The notes below the pieces were generated by a model that saw only the letters and a list, made by a program, of their open reading frames with translations, had not been told where the DNA came from and did not search any database. The translations under genes were made by a program, and so were the position numbers. A stretch of DNA of 64,000 nt from Nigrospora sphaerica. Lineage: Eukaryota > Ascomycota > Sordariomycetes > Amphisphaeriales > Apiosporaceae. The stretch spans positions 2,666,001 to 2,730,000 of the forward strand of contig JAGVVL010000015.1 of NCBI GenBank assembly GCA_018287875.1, written 5' to 3'. Positions 38,801-48,882 of this stretch are shown in pieces; within the stretch, counting starts at the first letter, position 1; the number at the start of each line of letters is the position of its first letter.

Positions 38801-40936
38801 GAGGAGGCTCGCGACCTGAAGCAGATTTCCTACAAGCTGGAAAACAAGGTGGTCGAGCTGACGCAGTCTCTCGGCACCATGAAGACCCAGAACAAGAACC
38901 TGCTGAGCCAGGTCGAGAACTACGAGAAGCAGATCACGTCCTGGAAGTCGAGACACACGGCTCTGGAGACGCGGACCAAGGAGCTGCAGGCCGAGGCCAA
39001 CCAGGCCGGTATCGCCGTTGCCAAGCTGCAGGCCATGGAGGAAGACATGAAGAAGCTGCAGCTCAACTACGACGAGTCCAACTCGAACGTCAAGCGGATG
39101 CAGGAGGAGGAGCGCGAGCTCCGCGAGTCGCTGAGATCGACCAACTCGGAGCTGGAGCGCATCCAGCAGGAGACGCAGGCGCACGAGAACGAAAAGCTGT
39201 CGCTGCGGCAACAGCTTGCCGAGCTCCAGGACCAGCTCGAGCTGGCCCGACGTGCCGGCCCCATCAACGGCGAGCTCACCAACGGCCACGTTCCTCCTCC
39301 TGCCAACGGTCTCATCAACCTGGTCTCGTCCAACTCGAAGAAGATGACCAAGCGACGCAGTGCCGGCGAGGACGTCCGCGGCCTGGACCGCTTCAGCGCC
39401 GCCTTCAACCCGCGCCCCGTGTCGATGGCCATTACCAGCCTGGGGCAGCGTCCGTACCAGGGCGGCAACTTCGTCCCCGGCGTGGACAGCATCGAGATGG
39501 AGCTCGAGAGCCTGCTGGCGGACGAGGATGGCCTGAACGAGGAGGTTACGATTGGTCTCATCCGCAACCTCAAGATCCCCTCGCCCAACAACAACCCGCC
39601 GCCTTCGGACAAGGAGGTCCTCTTCCCGTCCTACCTGATCAACTTGGTGACGTCGGAGATGTGGAACAACGGCTTCGTCAAGGAGTCGGAGCGCTTCCTG
39701 GCCAACGTCATGCAATCGATCCAGCAGGAGGTCATGCAGCACGATGGCGACGAGGCCGTCAACCCCGGTGCCTTCTGGCTGTCTAACGTCCACGAGATGC
39801 TCTCATTTGTCTTCCTCGCCGAGGACTGGTACGAGGCGCAGAAGACGGACAACTATGAGTATGACCGTCTCCTGGAAATCGTCAAGCACGACCTGGAGAG
39901 CTTGGAGTTCAACATATATCACACCTGGATGAAGGTGCTGAAGAAGAAGCTCAACAAGATGATCATCCCGGCCATCATCGAGTCGCAGTCGCTGCCCGGC
40001 TTTGTCACGAACGAAAGTAACAGATTCCTCGGCAAGCTGCTGCAGTCGAACTCGCAGCCTGCATACAGCATGGACAACCTGCTCTCCCTGCTGAACAACG
40101 TCTTCCGGGCCATGAAGGCGTACTACCTGGAGGACTCCATCATCACGCAGACGGTAACGGAGCTGCTGCGGTTGGTTGGCGTTACCGCCTTCAACGACCT
40201 TCTCATGCGCCGCAACTTCCTGTCGTGGAAGCGAGGCCTGCAGATCAACTACAACATCACCCGCATTGAGGAGTGGTGCAAGAGCCACGACATGCCCGAG
40301 GGTACCCTGCAGCTTGAGCATCTCATGGTAAGTCCCTTGGTCGGGTGGCGGGTGCGAGGACGTAGACGACTGACAGCCACTCTAGCAAGCGACGAAGCTT
40401 TTGCAGCTCAAGAAGGCCACGCTGAACGACATTGAGATCATTCAAGACATTTGCTGGATGTAAGTCACCAGGTGCCCGACGGGCGAAGGTGGGGGTTTCC
40501 TGACAGGCATTTCTCTAGGCTCTCGCCCAACCAGATCCAGAAGCTCCTGAACCAGTACCTGGTCGCCGACTACGAGCAACCCATCAACGGAGAGATCATG
40601 AAGGCCGTTGCCTCGCGCGTCACGGAGAAGAGCGATGTGCTCCTGCTCCAGGCCGTCGATATGGACGACAGTGGTCCCTACGAGATTGCCGAGCCCCGTG
40701 TGATCACGGCGCTGGAGACGTACACTCCTTCTTGTAAGTACTCCCGGGCAGGCAGCTGCGGTTAAAGGACGGGGCTAATCGTGTCACCAGGGCTCCAAAC
40801 CCCCAGACTGAAGCGTCTGGCCGAGATTGTGTCGGCGCAGGCCATTGCGCAGCAGGAGAAGCTTGACGATGACGAAGATTACGAAGGCGAGGGCGACCTC
40901 GTCGAGGACGTCGAGGGTGAAGCGGTTGCCGCGTAG
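35842..40936 (+). CDS. MYO2: Class V myosin heavy chain (Myo2/MyoE type)
   Basis: Six exons (35842..35976, 36048..36177, 36282..40327, 40386..40459, 40519..40733, 40791..40936) encode 1581 residues (yeast Myo2, 1574). Class V myosins carry vesicles and organelles along actin toward growing tips. The order is an SH3-like start (GTRAWQPDATEGWVASEV), motor with P-loop GESGAGKT at 167-174, switch I NDNSSRFGKYIE, switch II DIYGFE at about 453, and the actin-binding and converter part. About six IQ motifs follow (from about 780; IQKNLRAKFYRNRY, IQRVWRGSKQRKSF, IQSQWRGRQARKGY), then coiled coil to about 1080, a linker, and the DIL-type globular cargo tail (LLSLLNNVFRAMKAYYLEDS) with an acidic end. 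Introns sit only in the extreme 5' and 3' parts. The start matches the family N-terminus. The gene is intact and is the longest in the window. Confidence 0.97.
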
Positions 40937-41832
40937 GGCCGAGGCACTCGGATCCCGCGGTTCTTGGTGCGACCGGCCGTCTCGTTGTTGCTCCCGCCCG
41001 AGGTTGGACTACGAGAGAGGCGCAACCTGATAGAGCCTCCCCCGGCGCGAGTCCCTACGGCCGAGGCCTCAGGGGCGGGCGGCACTGCGGATCGGGTCGC
41101 TTACGTGTACGACAGCGGCGAGATGCCGTTAATGGATATCAATGAATTGAATTAGAAGCACGTCGGGCGGGCTACAGGGACGGCGTTTTGACAGTTGACG
41201 ATCTGTGTTCTGCCCGGCGGGGCGCGTCGGGAGGTGAGAGGGAGAGATGCGGTCGGGCAGGCTTGTATGTGTATCAAATGAGGCATGTAGCATGGGGGAC
41301 ACGACTGTACATGAAATACCGAAACGAGCGAAGCCGATGACGTTGCGAAGGGGGGAGGAGGGGCGCGGGACGATGGTGACTGTAGAAAAAGGTGGCGTCG
41401 GTATGTAAGTAGCTACCGAGGTCGTTGTCCGGCTTATGAGGTGCACTCGACACAGCGAATCCCTGGTTGCCTGGTTGGACGGAATGGATGCTTTGGGGTG
41501 CCACGTGACCCACTTGCCAGCGCCTCTCAAAACTCTTCAACTTACACAGGCAGAAATACCCAAGCCCCCAAAGCCAAACCAAACATTTACTCCCTAGTCA
41601 CAGTTTTCCCGTCATCCAAATCGTCAAAGGGTCGTTCCGAACTGGTTTTCTTTCCCTTATTCGCCATCACTGTGCTTATTGGTCGCCTACCCGCCCAAGC
41701 GCAGCCCCGTGTGGGAAAGTGCCGTCCAGAACGCGGAAGTTTGCGAGCGAGCTGTGCCCTCATTGCCGGCTTACCACTTCGCAATACTGTAAACCTCCCG
41801 TCTTGTTGGGGACATTGCGAAAAAAGGACAAG
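40937..41832. other. Tandem spacer, myosin to fap7
   Basis: About 0.9 kb holding the myosin 3' UTR and the fap7 promoter. A fap7-frame extension upstream to about 41719 lacks an ATG, so it was not added to the gene. Nothing else is recognised. Confidence 0.5.
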
Positions 41833-42447
41833 ATGCGCACGCAACCCAACATCGTCGTGACGGGCACGCCGGGCGTCGGCAAGACGACGCACTGCGAGAT
41901 GTTGGCCGAGAAGACGGGGCTGCGGCACGTTTCGGTCAACCAGGTGGTCAAGGACAAGGAGTGCCACGAGGGCTGGGACGAAGAGTTTCACAGCTGGATT
42001 GTCGACGAGGACAAGCTGCTGGACGCTCTGGAGGACGAGGCCAAGCAAGGAGGCTGCATCATCGACTGGCACGCGTGCGACCTGTTCCCCGAGAGTTGGA
42101 TCGACCTGGTCGTGGTGCTTCGCGTGGACTCGACCACCCTATACGACCGTCTGTCGGCACGGTAGGTTTTTTTCCTTTCCTTTACGTTTCTTCCCCCACC
42201 CCCGCGCCCCTTGTACGTCTGTCTCTAAACCCATGGGCCCAGAAAATACCCCGAGGCCAAACTGCAGGAGAACCTGGACTCGGAGATCATGGAGGTGCTG
42301 CTGCAGGAGGCGCGGGACTCGTACGCCGAGGAGATCGTGGTGGAGCTCCAGAGCAACACGTCGGACGACATGGAAAGCAACGTCGACCGCATCGAGCAGT
42401 GGATCAAGCAGTGGAAGAAAGACAACGCCGAGGGCGAGAGCGGCTGA
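41833..42447 (+). CDS. FAP7: Adenylate kinase / ribosome assembly factor Fap7 (AK6)
   Basis: Exons 41833..42161 and 42243..42447 encode 177 residues (family about 170-200); the 81 bp intron (GTAGGT...CCCAG) joins RLSAR to KYPEAKL. Fap7 is an atypical adenylate kinase that binds Rps14 and is needed for the last steps of 18S rRNA maturation. The P-loop GTPGVGKT lies at residues 11-18, followed by HVSVNQVVKDKECHEGWD and the Walker B-like IIDWHACDLFPESW. LRVDSTTLYDRL leads to the lid, and the C-terminal helix ends in IEQWIKQWKKD. The start MRTQPNIVVTG is the family start; the frame is open upstream but has no ATG. Its role fits with Rrp9 elsewhere in the window, but the two are not adjacent. Confidence 0.95.
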
Positions 42448-42910
42448 GGACGGCACATGAGGGAGACGGGGTAGCAGGAATCCGGGGCCGGCTTCCGGCG
42501 CACGAGATTGGGCCGCCAGGGCCGCGGGCCTGTACGAGGATTGCATGCATGATCTGGTGTGGCGACGGGAGGGGCTACCCACCATCACGGACGGCCTTGG
42601 GAAAGGGAGAACAGCCTGCCACGGCCGCCGTGAGCTCGGTTTTGGAGCGGGTCGAAGATTCTTCCCCCTCCGAGGCGGAGCGGCAACGAAAAGCCGCCAG
42701 CAAGAAGGGCAGTGACGGGCGCGGGCAACAAAGCCATCGAGGTCGAATCAGCAGCAGCACCGCCCGCCTCGTCGCGGCGTTGGCAACCCGGAAGAAGCGA
42801 CGGACAAAAAACCGGCAAACGGATGAGACGGTGGACCGGCTAGACAGTTTAGATCAGGCCAAGCGGGTTTTAGTGTTGAGGCCCGGGACAAACAGACCGA
42901 GAGAAAAAGC

Positions 42911-42918
42911 GAGAGAGG

Positions 42919-42958
<40 letters not shown>
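42911..42958. repeat. (GA)n microsatellite
   Basis: GA dinucleotide tract of about 48 bp. Confidence 0.96.
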
Positions 42959-42963
<5 letters not shown>

Positions 42964-43238
42964 AAGAGAGAGCGAGACGATGGCTCTCAGCCAGACAGCA
43001 CGAATCTATCCAGCAATATAAAGAGGGGGAGCAGCGTTGAATGCCCCAATAAGTGACGGGAGTGAGAGTCGAGAGATTGGGCACATATCAGCATGTTGGT
43101 ATATAACGACGCACACACAAACAACACTTTCACGGGTAGACGTTCAACCGACCACATCCGAACGGGCTAACTGCACAAACTGCGGGCAGAAAACGGACCA
43201 GCGCCTGGTTGCCGCGTGAGCTCATGCAACAGTTGCTT

Positions 43239-43274
43239 TTGTGTGTGTGTGTGTGTGTATGTGTGTGTGTGTGT
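43239..43274. repeat. (GT)n microsatellite
   Basis: GT dinucleotide tract with a single TA interruption. Confidence 0.95.
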
Positions 43275-43687
43275 ACCATATATATTTTACCTACCTCTAC
43301 GGCCTCTCTCAGCTGGAAGCAAACAGGCGAGCAGTACAGGCAGGGAGGGGGACCAGAGCACGCGAGGTGTTGCGTACCTACGGACCGACTAACCAAGTAA
43401 CTTTAGCCAGCTCGTACATACGAAACAATCTTCGGTTCCCTCCCGGGAGCCCTGGTAGTTGTAGCGCCGAGCAGCAGTCAGTACGTAGGGCACTTGCGTG
43501 ATGTACATTGGTGGCAAGTGGGCCTTTTGGGGGGAGGCGAGCTTGTGTTCTTGAATCGGGCGAAGGCGGTGCCGAGAGGGCGGGGGGGGAAACGGAGGTC
43601 ATCCAGGGAAGCCACGGCTGAGAGGGACCCGCCCGAACCCCACACAACCTCGAGCTTTGTACCTCCGGACTGAGGAATACTCGCACG

Positions 43688-43722
43688 CCCACACACACAC
43701 ACACACACACACGCACGCACAC
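43688..43722. repeat. (CA)n microsatellite
   Basis: CA tract of about 35 bp running into degenerate CACACCCAC text to about 43770. Confidence 0.93.
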
Positions 43723-43860
43723 TTCAACCCACATCCACACCCACACCCACTCGCCCACGCACACACGCACATCTACTACCGTTGATCCCCGTATACTACA
43801 CATCAGCCCTTACCTGACTGACGTTTGCGCTTTTCAAGCAGGCAGCAGGAGCGGCAGCAA

Positions 43861-43908
43861 CACCAGCACCATCATCATCATCATCGTCATCATTATCATC
43901 ACCACCAC
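43861..43908. repeat. (ATC)n trinucleotide repeat
   Basis: CAT/ATC repeat with a few substitutions. On the minus strand it yields a poly-Met ORF that is not credible as a gene. Confidence 0.9.
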
Positions 43909-44372
43909 AGCTTCCCGTACCATACAGAAAACGTCGTCCGTCTCCTTGACCTTTCTTCGTCGTTTGCCCGGTTGAATACCAGCTAAAGGCAAAGACGGGC
44001 GTGCTTGTTCTCTCCTCACCAGATACATAGGTATCTAAGCTACGACACCGCGGCTCATACTTTCTTTTGCTTTTGCTCCATCCTCTTCTTCTATCATTTT
44101 ACCGTCACCTCGTGTGAGAGTGTGTTGTGTCGTGTGAACGAGCTCGTGTGTCTGAGTGTGGCTTGAGAGAAGCCGTGTGTGCGTGTCCCGCCTGGTACAG
44201 TTTCGTGAGAGAGACAAGTGAGAGAGTGTGTGCGTGAGAGCTTGCGTGCTCGTGTGTCGTGTACATTCAAGCCCCCCTTCCGTCCGTTGAGAACCTCTCA
44301 CTCTGGGTGATCACTCACCACCCCCTTTCTCTCCCCTACTTCCGGCCGTCCAACCGCCACCCACTGCCCAAA

Positions 44373-45138
44373 ATGGAATCAGGCGAGCCCCTCGAGGTGC
44401 CCAAGCCGACGGTCAACTTCATCACGGGCAACGCCAACAAGCTGCGCGAGGTCAAGGCCATCCTGGAGCCGGCGGGCGTCGTCGTGCGCTCCGAGGCCGT
44501 CGACCTGCCCGAGCTGCAGGGCACCATCGAGGGCGTGACGCTGGAAAAGTGCCGCGTCGCCGCCGACCGCGTGCGCGGCCCCGTCCTCGTCGAGGACACG
44601 TGCCTCTGCTTCAACGCCCTCGGCGGCCTCCCTGGCGTCTACATCAAGTGGTTCAACCAGGCCATCGGCCACGACGGCCTCAACAAGCTGCTTGCCGCCT
44701 ACGACGACAAATCGGCCCAGGCCGTCTGCACCTTTGCCTTCTCGGGCGGGCCCGGCAACGAGCCCATTCTGTTCCAGGGCCGCACCGACGTAAGCCCGCC
44801 TCCTGCTCCCCCTTTTCGCCTTCTCTTCCCGTCCTGCCCTGCTGACCTCGCGCCGCCGCACAGGGCAAGATCGTCCCCGCTCGCGGACCGGCCGCCTTTG
44901 GTTGGGACCCCATCTTTGAGTACGAGGGCAAGACGTGAGTTCTCCCCCTTGTTCCCCCGCAACCCTCTTTTTCCGCAACCTCCCCGTGTCCAGGTGGGAA
45001 GTAGGGCCAAACTGACGAGGGCGTAAAACGTACAGCTACGCCGAGATGGACCCGGCTGCCAAGAACCAGATCTCTCACCGGTCCCGAGCGCTGGAGAAGG
45101 TCCGGAAGTGGATAGAAGCCGGCATGAAGGACCAGTGA
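44373..45138 (+). CDS. HAM1: Inosine triphosphate pyrophosphatase Ham1
   Basis: Three exons (44373..44789, 44864..44934, 45036..45138) encode 196 residues (yeast Ham1, 197). Ham1 hydrolyses ITP, dITP and XTP to monophosphates and keeps deaminated purines out of nucleic acids. Visible motifs are the opening [45 protein letters not shown] with the catalytic acidic pair, [13 protein letters not shown] across exon 2, and [14 protein letters not shown] near the end. Introns are GTAAGC...CACAG (74 bp) and GTGAGT...TACAG (101 bp). The position usually Ala/Gly after EDT is Cys here. The start ATG precedes a short variable N-terminus; no in-frame ATG lies upstream. It converges with the C78 peptidase gene. 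Confidence 0.95.
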
Positions 45139-45617
45139 AATGTGAATAGGCGAATCCCGTCACGCATGCCCACTCGCCCCATCCCCCGTGCAGCAATAAC
45201 AACAAGGAACAAAACCAACTGAACCATGGGCATCACCATCATCATCAACATCCCCGTCGCCCAACAGGTGCTCTTTTCGTTGGGCAAAGTGCCGGGTGTG
45301 GCCGCGAACCACTATTATCCCATACAACCCAGCCTCGTCATGTGTATGAATTCTGTATGAGGGTTTTTGCCTTGATTGCCACGGAAAAGTCAACGCCGTC
45401 TATGTGTGAGTCGCCCGAATATGTAGGTAGGCATTTGGCCATAGAAATCCAAGCTCCCCCTTCCCAAGGCGACGCCGTCAAAGCGGGCCGGCCGTGTCCT
45501 CCCGCGCCGACAACGCAGCAATACCTCCTCGGACACACTCATTACGACAAACCTCTCTGAAAAAGGCGTGTCACGACAAGTTCCGACTAGGCGTGTGCAT
45601 GATTACTTGTCGAAGAA
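45139..45617. other. Convergent 3' spacer, ham1 / C78 peptidase
   Basis: This 479 bp between two converging stops includes a short CACCATCATCATC stretch at about 45230. It is read as 3' UTRs; nothing else is seen. Confidence 0.5.
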
Positions 45618-47502
45618 CTACCTACCTCGGCCACGGGCACCGGAGTACGGTATGCCCCAGGAACGAGTCTGCTCATGCCACCAATTGTCAGCAATCTTGC
45701 AAAGGGGCGTGAGGGGACGAGAAGAGTCGGCCACGGATATCACGTACTCGAGGACTTCAAACTCGTGGTACTTCTTCAAGTACTTGTTTCCGCGGCGGTA
45801 GAGCTTGAGCGACTTGTCGACCGACGTATTGTTCTTGAGCACGCGCCCGATCAGACCGCGAATGGCCGGCGGGTCGCGGAACATGGGGTCAAAGACGAGG
45901 AGTTCAAGGGCGCCGTCGGTTCTCTTCTCGATGCCCACAATGGTCAAGGAGTGGCCTGCGTCTTGCCCCGTTAGCTCCGTGCGTCCCCATGTCGCCCGCC
46001 CGGAGGAGGAACAGGGAGGGTTCGCTTGCCTCGGTGCTGAAAATAGATGGGCGGCAGTGAAGTGCGCCGCACTTTGCCGCTGTCTTGGACGCCTGCCGCC
46101 TCGAAGTATTCCAGAATATGCTGCATCAGCCTCGCCTCGGCTTGTCCGGTCTGCGAATCCCTAAAGCCCATGGCTCGCACCCTGTCGATTTTCAGTCGGA
46201 ATCTTGGACTGGGGGTCAAAAGGGGGTTGCCAGTACTCACGGTATGTTGAGACCCAGGAACATGGCTTGTGCCTGTTCTTCCGGTATGAGTATGCGAACA
46301 ACGTACGCGCCCATGACGTTTGCGCAGTTGCCTCCCACGTACCTCGGGTGTCCCAATGTACTTCCGGGAACCTTTCACACCCCCCGTTTCGATACGTCCG
46401 CGGGCGTTGATTCCCATATCCCAAGCCTGTTCGATGAAGTCTTGTATCTTGAATATGCTGGGTATCCTCCGGTGGAAGTGCTCATGCCCCTGGGCTCTGG
46501 CTCCGACGATGTAAGATGATAGCATTTGGATATTTCGGTACCCGCAAAAACCACCTAATGGCAGGTCAGACGCGATGCCAAGTATCAGGACGGCCGGAGA
46601 TCGTCGGCGGGGGGGAGCTTTACCTTCCCTCTTCAGTTTCGAGATGTGCTGAATGCTGGGGTGACACAGATATGCCCAGCTTGTTGTGGGGTTCTCATCC
46701 AGGAGCTGCCCGAGGACCTCAATAACCCCTGGGTGATCCAGATGTAAGCTTACAAACACCCACCGGGCAGAAGATGGCCAGAGATCCGCGTACCGTGCTC
46801 GACCACCTGGCCTTCCCTCTTCAGAAGATCGACTAGCCAGTCCGGCATCTTGTCCTCGTGAGCGTATTTGCCCAGCTCGGATTTCTGCGCGATGGTCAGT
46901 CACGCCGTCGCCGCCGATACGCACGGTGGCCACCTACGCCGAGTCGCTTGCGCGGTTTGTCCGCGGGCGCCGGCTCGGCCGCGTTGGGCTCCTTGGGCGC
47001 GGCCTCAGGCATGTGGAGGAGCTGCTTCCACCGCTCGATGGAGGCTGCCTGCTTGTCGTGGCCCGAAGGCGGGCACTGGCCTAGGTCCGCGTATGGCGAC
47101 ACATAGCCGAGGGCGGACTCGGGGCTGGCCGAGGGGCCTCCCGTCTTCTCTAGGTTGTGCAGCTCGAGGTGATCGTCAAACTCGGCGAGCGTGATGACCT
47201 CGCCGCACTCGTCAACGGGGCATTCGGCGTACTGTACACTCTCTGCGCTACGTGCCGCCTGAGCTTGGACGGGGCCTTGAGAACCATCCTCCCGGACTAA
47301 GAAAGGGGATGTGCCCTCGGCGTGCTGGTATTCGACGTGCTGGCGGGGATTTGTCAGCGGGCGCCCGGGACGCCGGTGGTTATCATCAAGGGGACGAGGG
47401 CAGGAGCTGCCGTGGGGGGCGCCGAGGCCTCACCAGGTGGATCTCATATTCGTCCTTGGTCTCGTAGCCGCAGGCGAACGGACAAGGAAACGTCTCGGAC
47501 AT
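45618..47502 (-). CDS. C2H2 zinc-finger C78 cysteine peptidase (ZUP1/Mug105-like)
   Basis: Eight exons (47502..47434, 47339..46938, 46884..46794, 46728..46624, 46554..46343, 46272..46241, 46181..46030, 45955..45618) encode 466 residues. The N-terminus has a finger CPFACGYETKDEYEIHL completed by exon 2, and a second finger CPVDECGEV...FDDHLELH. After a disordered linker comes the C78 domain: GGFCGYRNIQMLSSYI with nucleophile Cys226, GRIETGGVKGSRKYIGTPE, PPIYFQHRGHSLTIVGIE with His356, and LLVFDPMF with Asp377. The His-Asp gap of 21 residues equals that recalled for human ZUP1. ZUP1 and fission yeast Mug105 are deubiquitinases selective for K63-linked chains in genome maintenance; that role is inferred here. 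Seven introns include one GC-AG intron (46029..45956), placed between GTP-independent conserved strands. The last 25 residues are not conserved-looking. Confidence 0.88.
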
Positions 47503-48882
47503 GACGCTGTGAGTTAGGCTTGGCTGAGTGTTGTTCAAGGCAGGGGGGATCCCCAGGGTCTCGCTAGCATGAAGCGGCGCCCAGGCGCTGAACTACCGGG
47601 TCACCTCCGGCGTGGTCGCCTCAGTTCAACGGTGTTGACTTTCAGGGCGGCGTATGGCCACCCGAAAACAAACCCCCAGGGTAGCGGCTGTGACGGTTCG
47701 ACGGTGCCGGGCAAGAAGTTTGGGGGTGGCGTGGAGCAGTGAGGGAGGGTATAGAGGCGCGAGATTCACCGTGGGGCTGGGACGGGAATTTTAAGACGTC
47801 AAAGGCGACCCGGTTGCGCCGGCTTCGTGCAAACAGGACCAACTGGCTGCTGCGGGAGAAAATGCGACGCAAGAGTCGGCGTTGGTTGTGTCAGGAGTTG
47901 TCAAACTGCGTTTGCCTGAAGCGCGCCAAACACGTCAGAGAAACCAGGGTCGGCGGGAGTGTGAAGGTGCAGGTGCAGCCGGCCCGTGCCTTCTGCGAAT
48001 GTCTTTTGGGGGTGAAGCACGGGATGGACTGCCCAAGGGCGTGGAGTTATGAGAGGCGTGTAGACGGACGCATCGGCCTCCGACCTGACGCACTCGACAG
48101 GGAGGCGATGGACGTTGCTGGGCAAGGTGAATTGAATCGCCACGTTGGACCGAAGACGTCGGAGCTGGCGGCAGTTCCGTTTCCAGGTGAGGGCGTCGCG
48201 TTGCGTTGCCTCGGTGCAGGAATGGAACGGCACTGCTGCCTTCGGCATTAGACGCTGGACGCGCTAGGGGGCAGTGCTGCTATGGGTCTTACACAGGTCC
48301 CTGGTACCCCCTGGAATGAATCCAACTTTCACTTCCTCCTAAGCCACTGCTCCGGCAGGTGTATTTCGCGCACTAGGCATGGGCTCCGTCGGATCCGATG
48401 GTCGCCCGGGGGCACTGTAACCGTTGTCAGGAATTTCAGGGTCTGCCAGTGCACACGCGTTGGGGCCAATGCATAGGCCGGATCGGGCCAACCGGGGTCG
48501 ATGCGAAGACCCCCTTGAACAAAATGGATTTCCGGGGCCCTCCCGTCTCTTGGATCCCGTGCAACCCCGGATTTCGGGCTGGAACCAGAGCCATGGCAAC
48601 CAACCACACCGACTGGGACCGTGACCGCCAACGCTGTCGCACAGCCACAACATCCATTGCTACGCCCAACGTGCTGCGTAATTCTGGTTCCGCTTCAAAC
48701 TTTGTGTGTATATAAATGTCAGGAGATAGGCAGGCATTCAGCACGTATTGTGCAAGCCTATAACACACCCCATGTTCTCTTTTGTCTCTTCTTTGCTCCC
48801 CTGTTTCCCATCTGCGCTCTCCGGCTTCAGATCCGGCCATGGGTTGCCATGACGATGACACCTGTTCCAAACCCACCCATCT
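47503..48882. other. Spacer: C78 peptidase promoter and ses1 3' region
   Basis: This 1.4 kb holds a leftward promoter near 47503 and the ses1 3' UTR near 48882. ORFs of 146-170 codons on both strands lack domains. No RNA gene is recognised. Confidence 0.5.

Larger units (their letters stand above)
42448..44372. other. Microsatellite-rich spacer, fap7 to ham1
   Basis: Nearly 2 kb without a supported gene. It holds GA, GT, CA and ATC repeats (separate entries) and a GTGTG-rich stretch at 44110-44260 just before ham1. A 359-codon plus frame through here is the fap7 shadow extended by arginine-rich simple sequence. Confidence 0.5.

Noticed and set aside
37064..39793. Long minus-strand ORFs (320 and 453 codons) opposite myosin V
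   Set aside because: Leu/Val-rich antisense shadows of the motor, coiled-coil and tail coding sequence; no family features.
41445..41480. GCGAATCCCTGG text resembling the end of a dispersed 5S rRNA gene
   Set aside because: The upstream 100 bases do not match the 5S internal promoter or stems; similarity is limited to a dozen bases.
41961..43040. 359-codon plus-strand ORF over fap7 and its downstream repeats
   Set aside because: Out of frame with Fap7 and extended by GA repeats that encode alternating Arg/Glu; not a gene.
43834..44028. Methionine-rich minus-strand ORF
   Set aside because: Translation of an ATC trinucleotide repeat.
47739..48251. 170-codon plus-strand ORF between the C78 peptidase and ses1
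   Set aside because: No domain, Arg/Cys-rich composition and no conserved start; probably chance in GC-rich promoter sequence.
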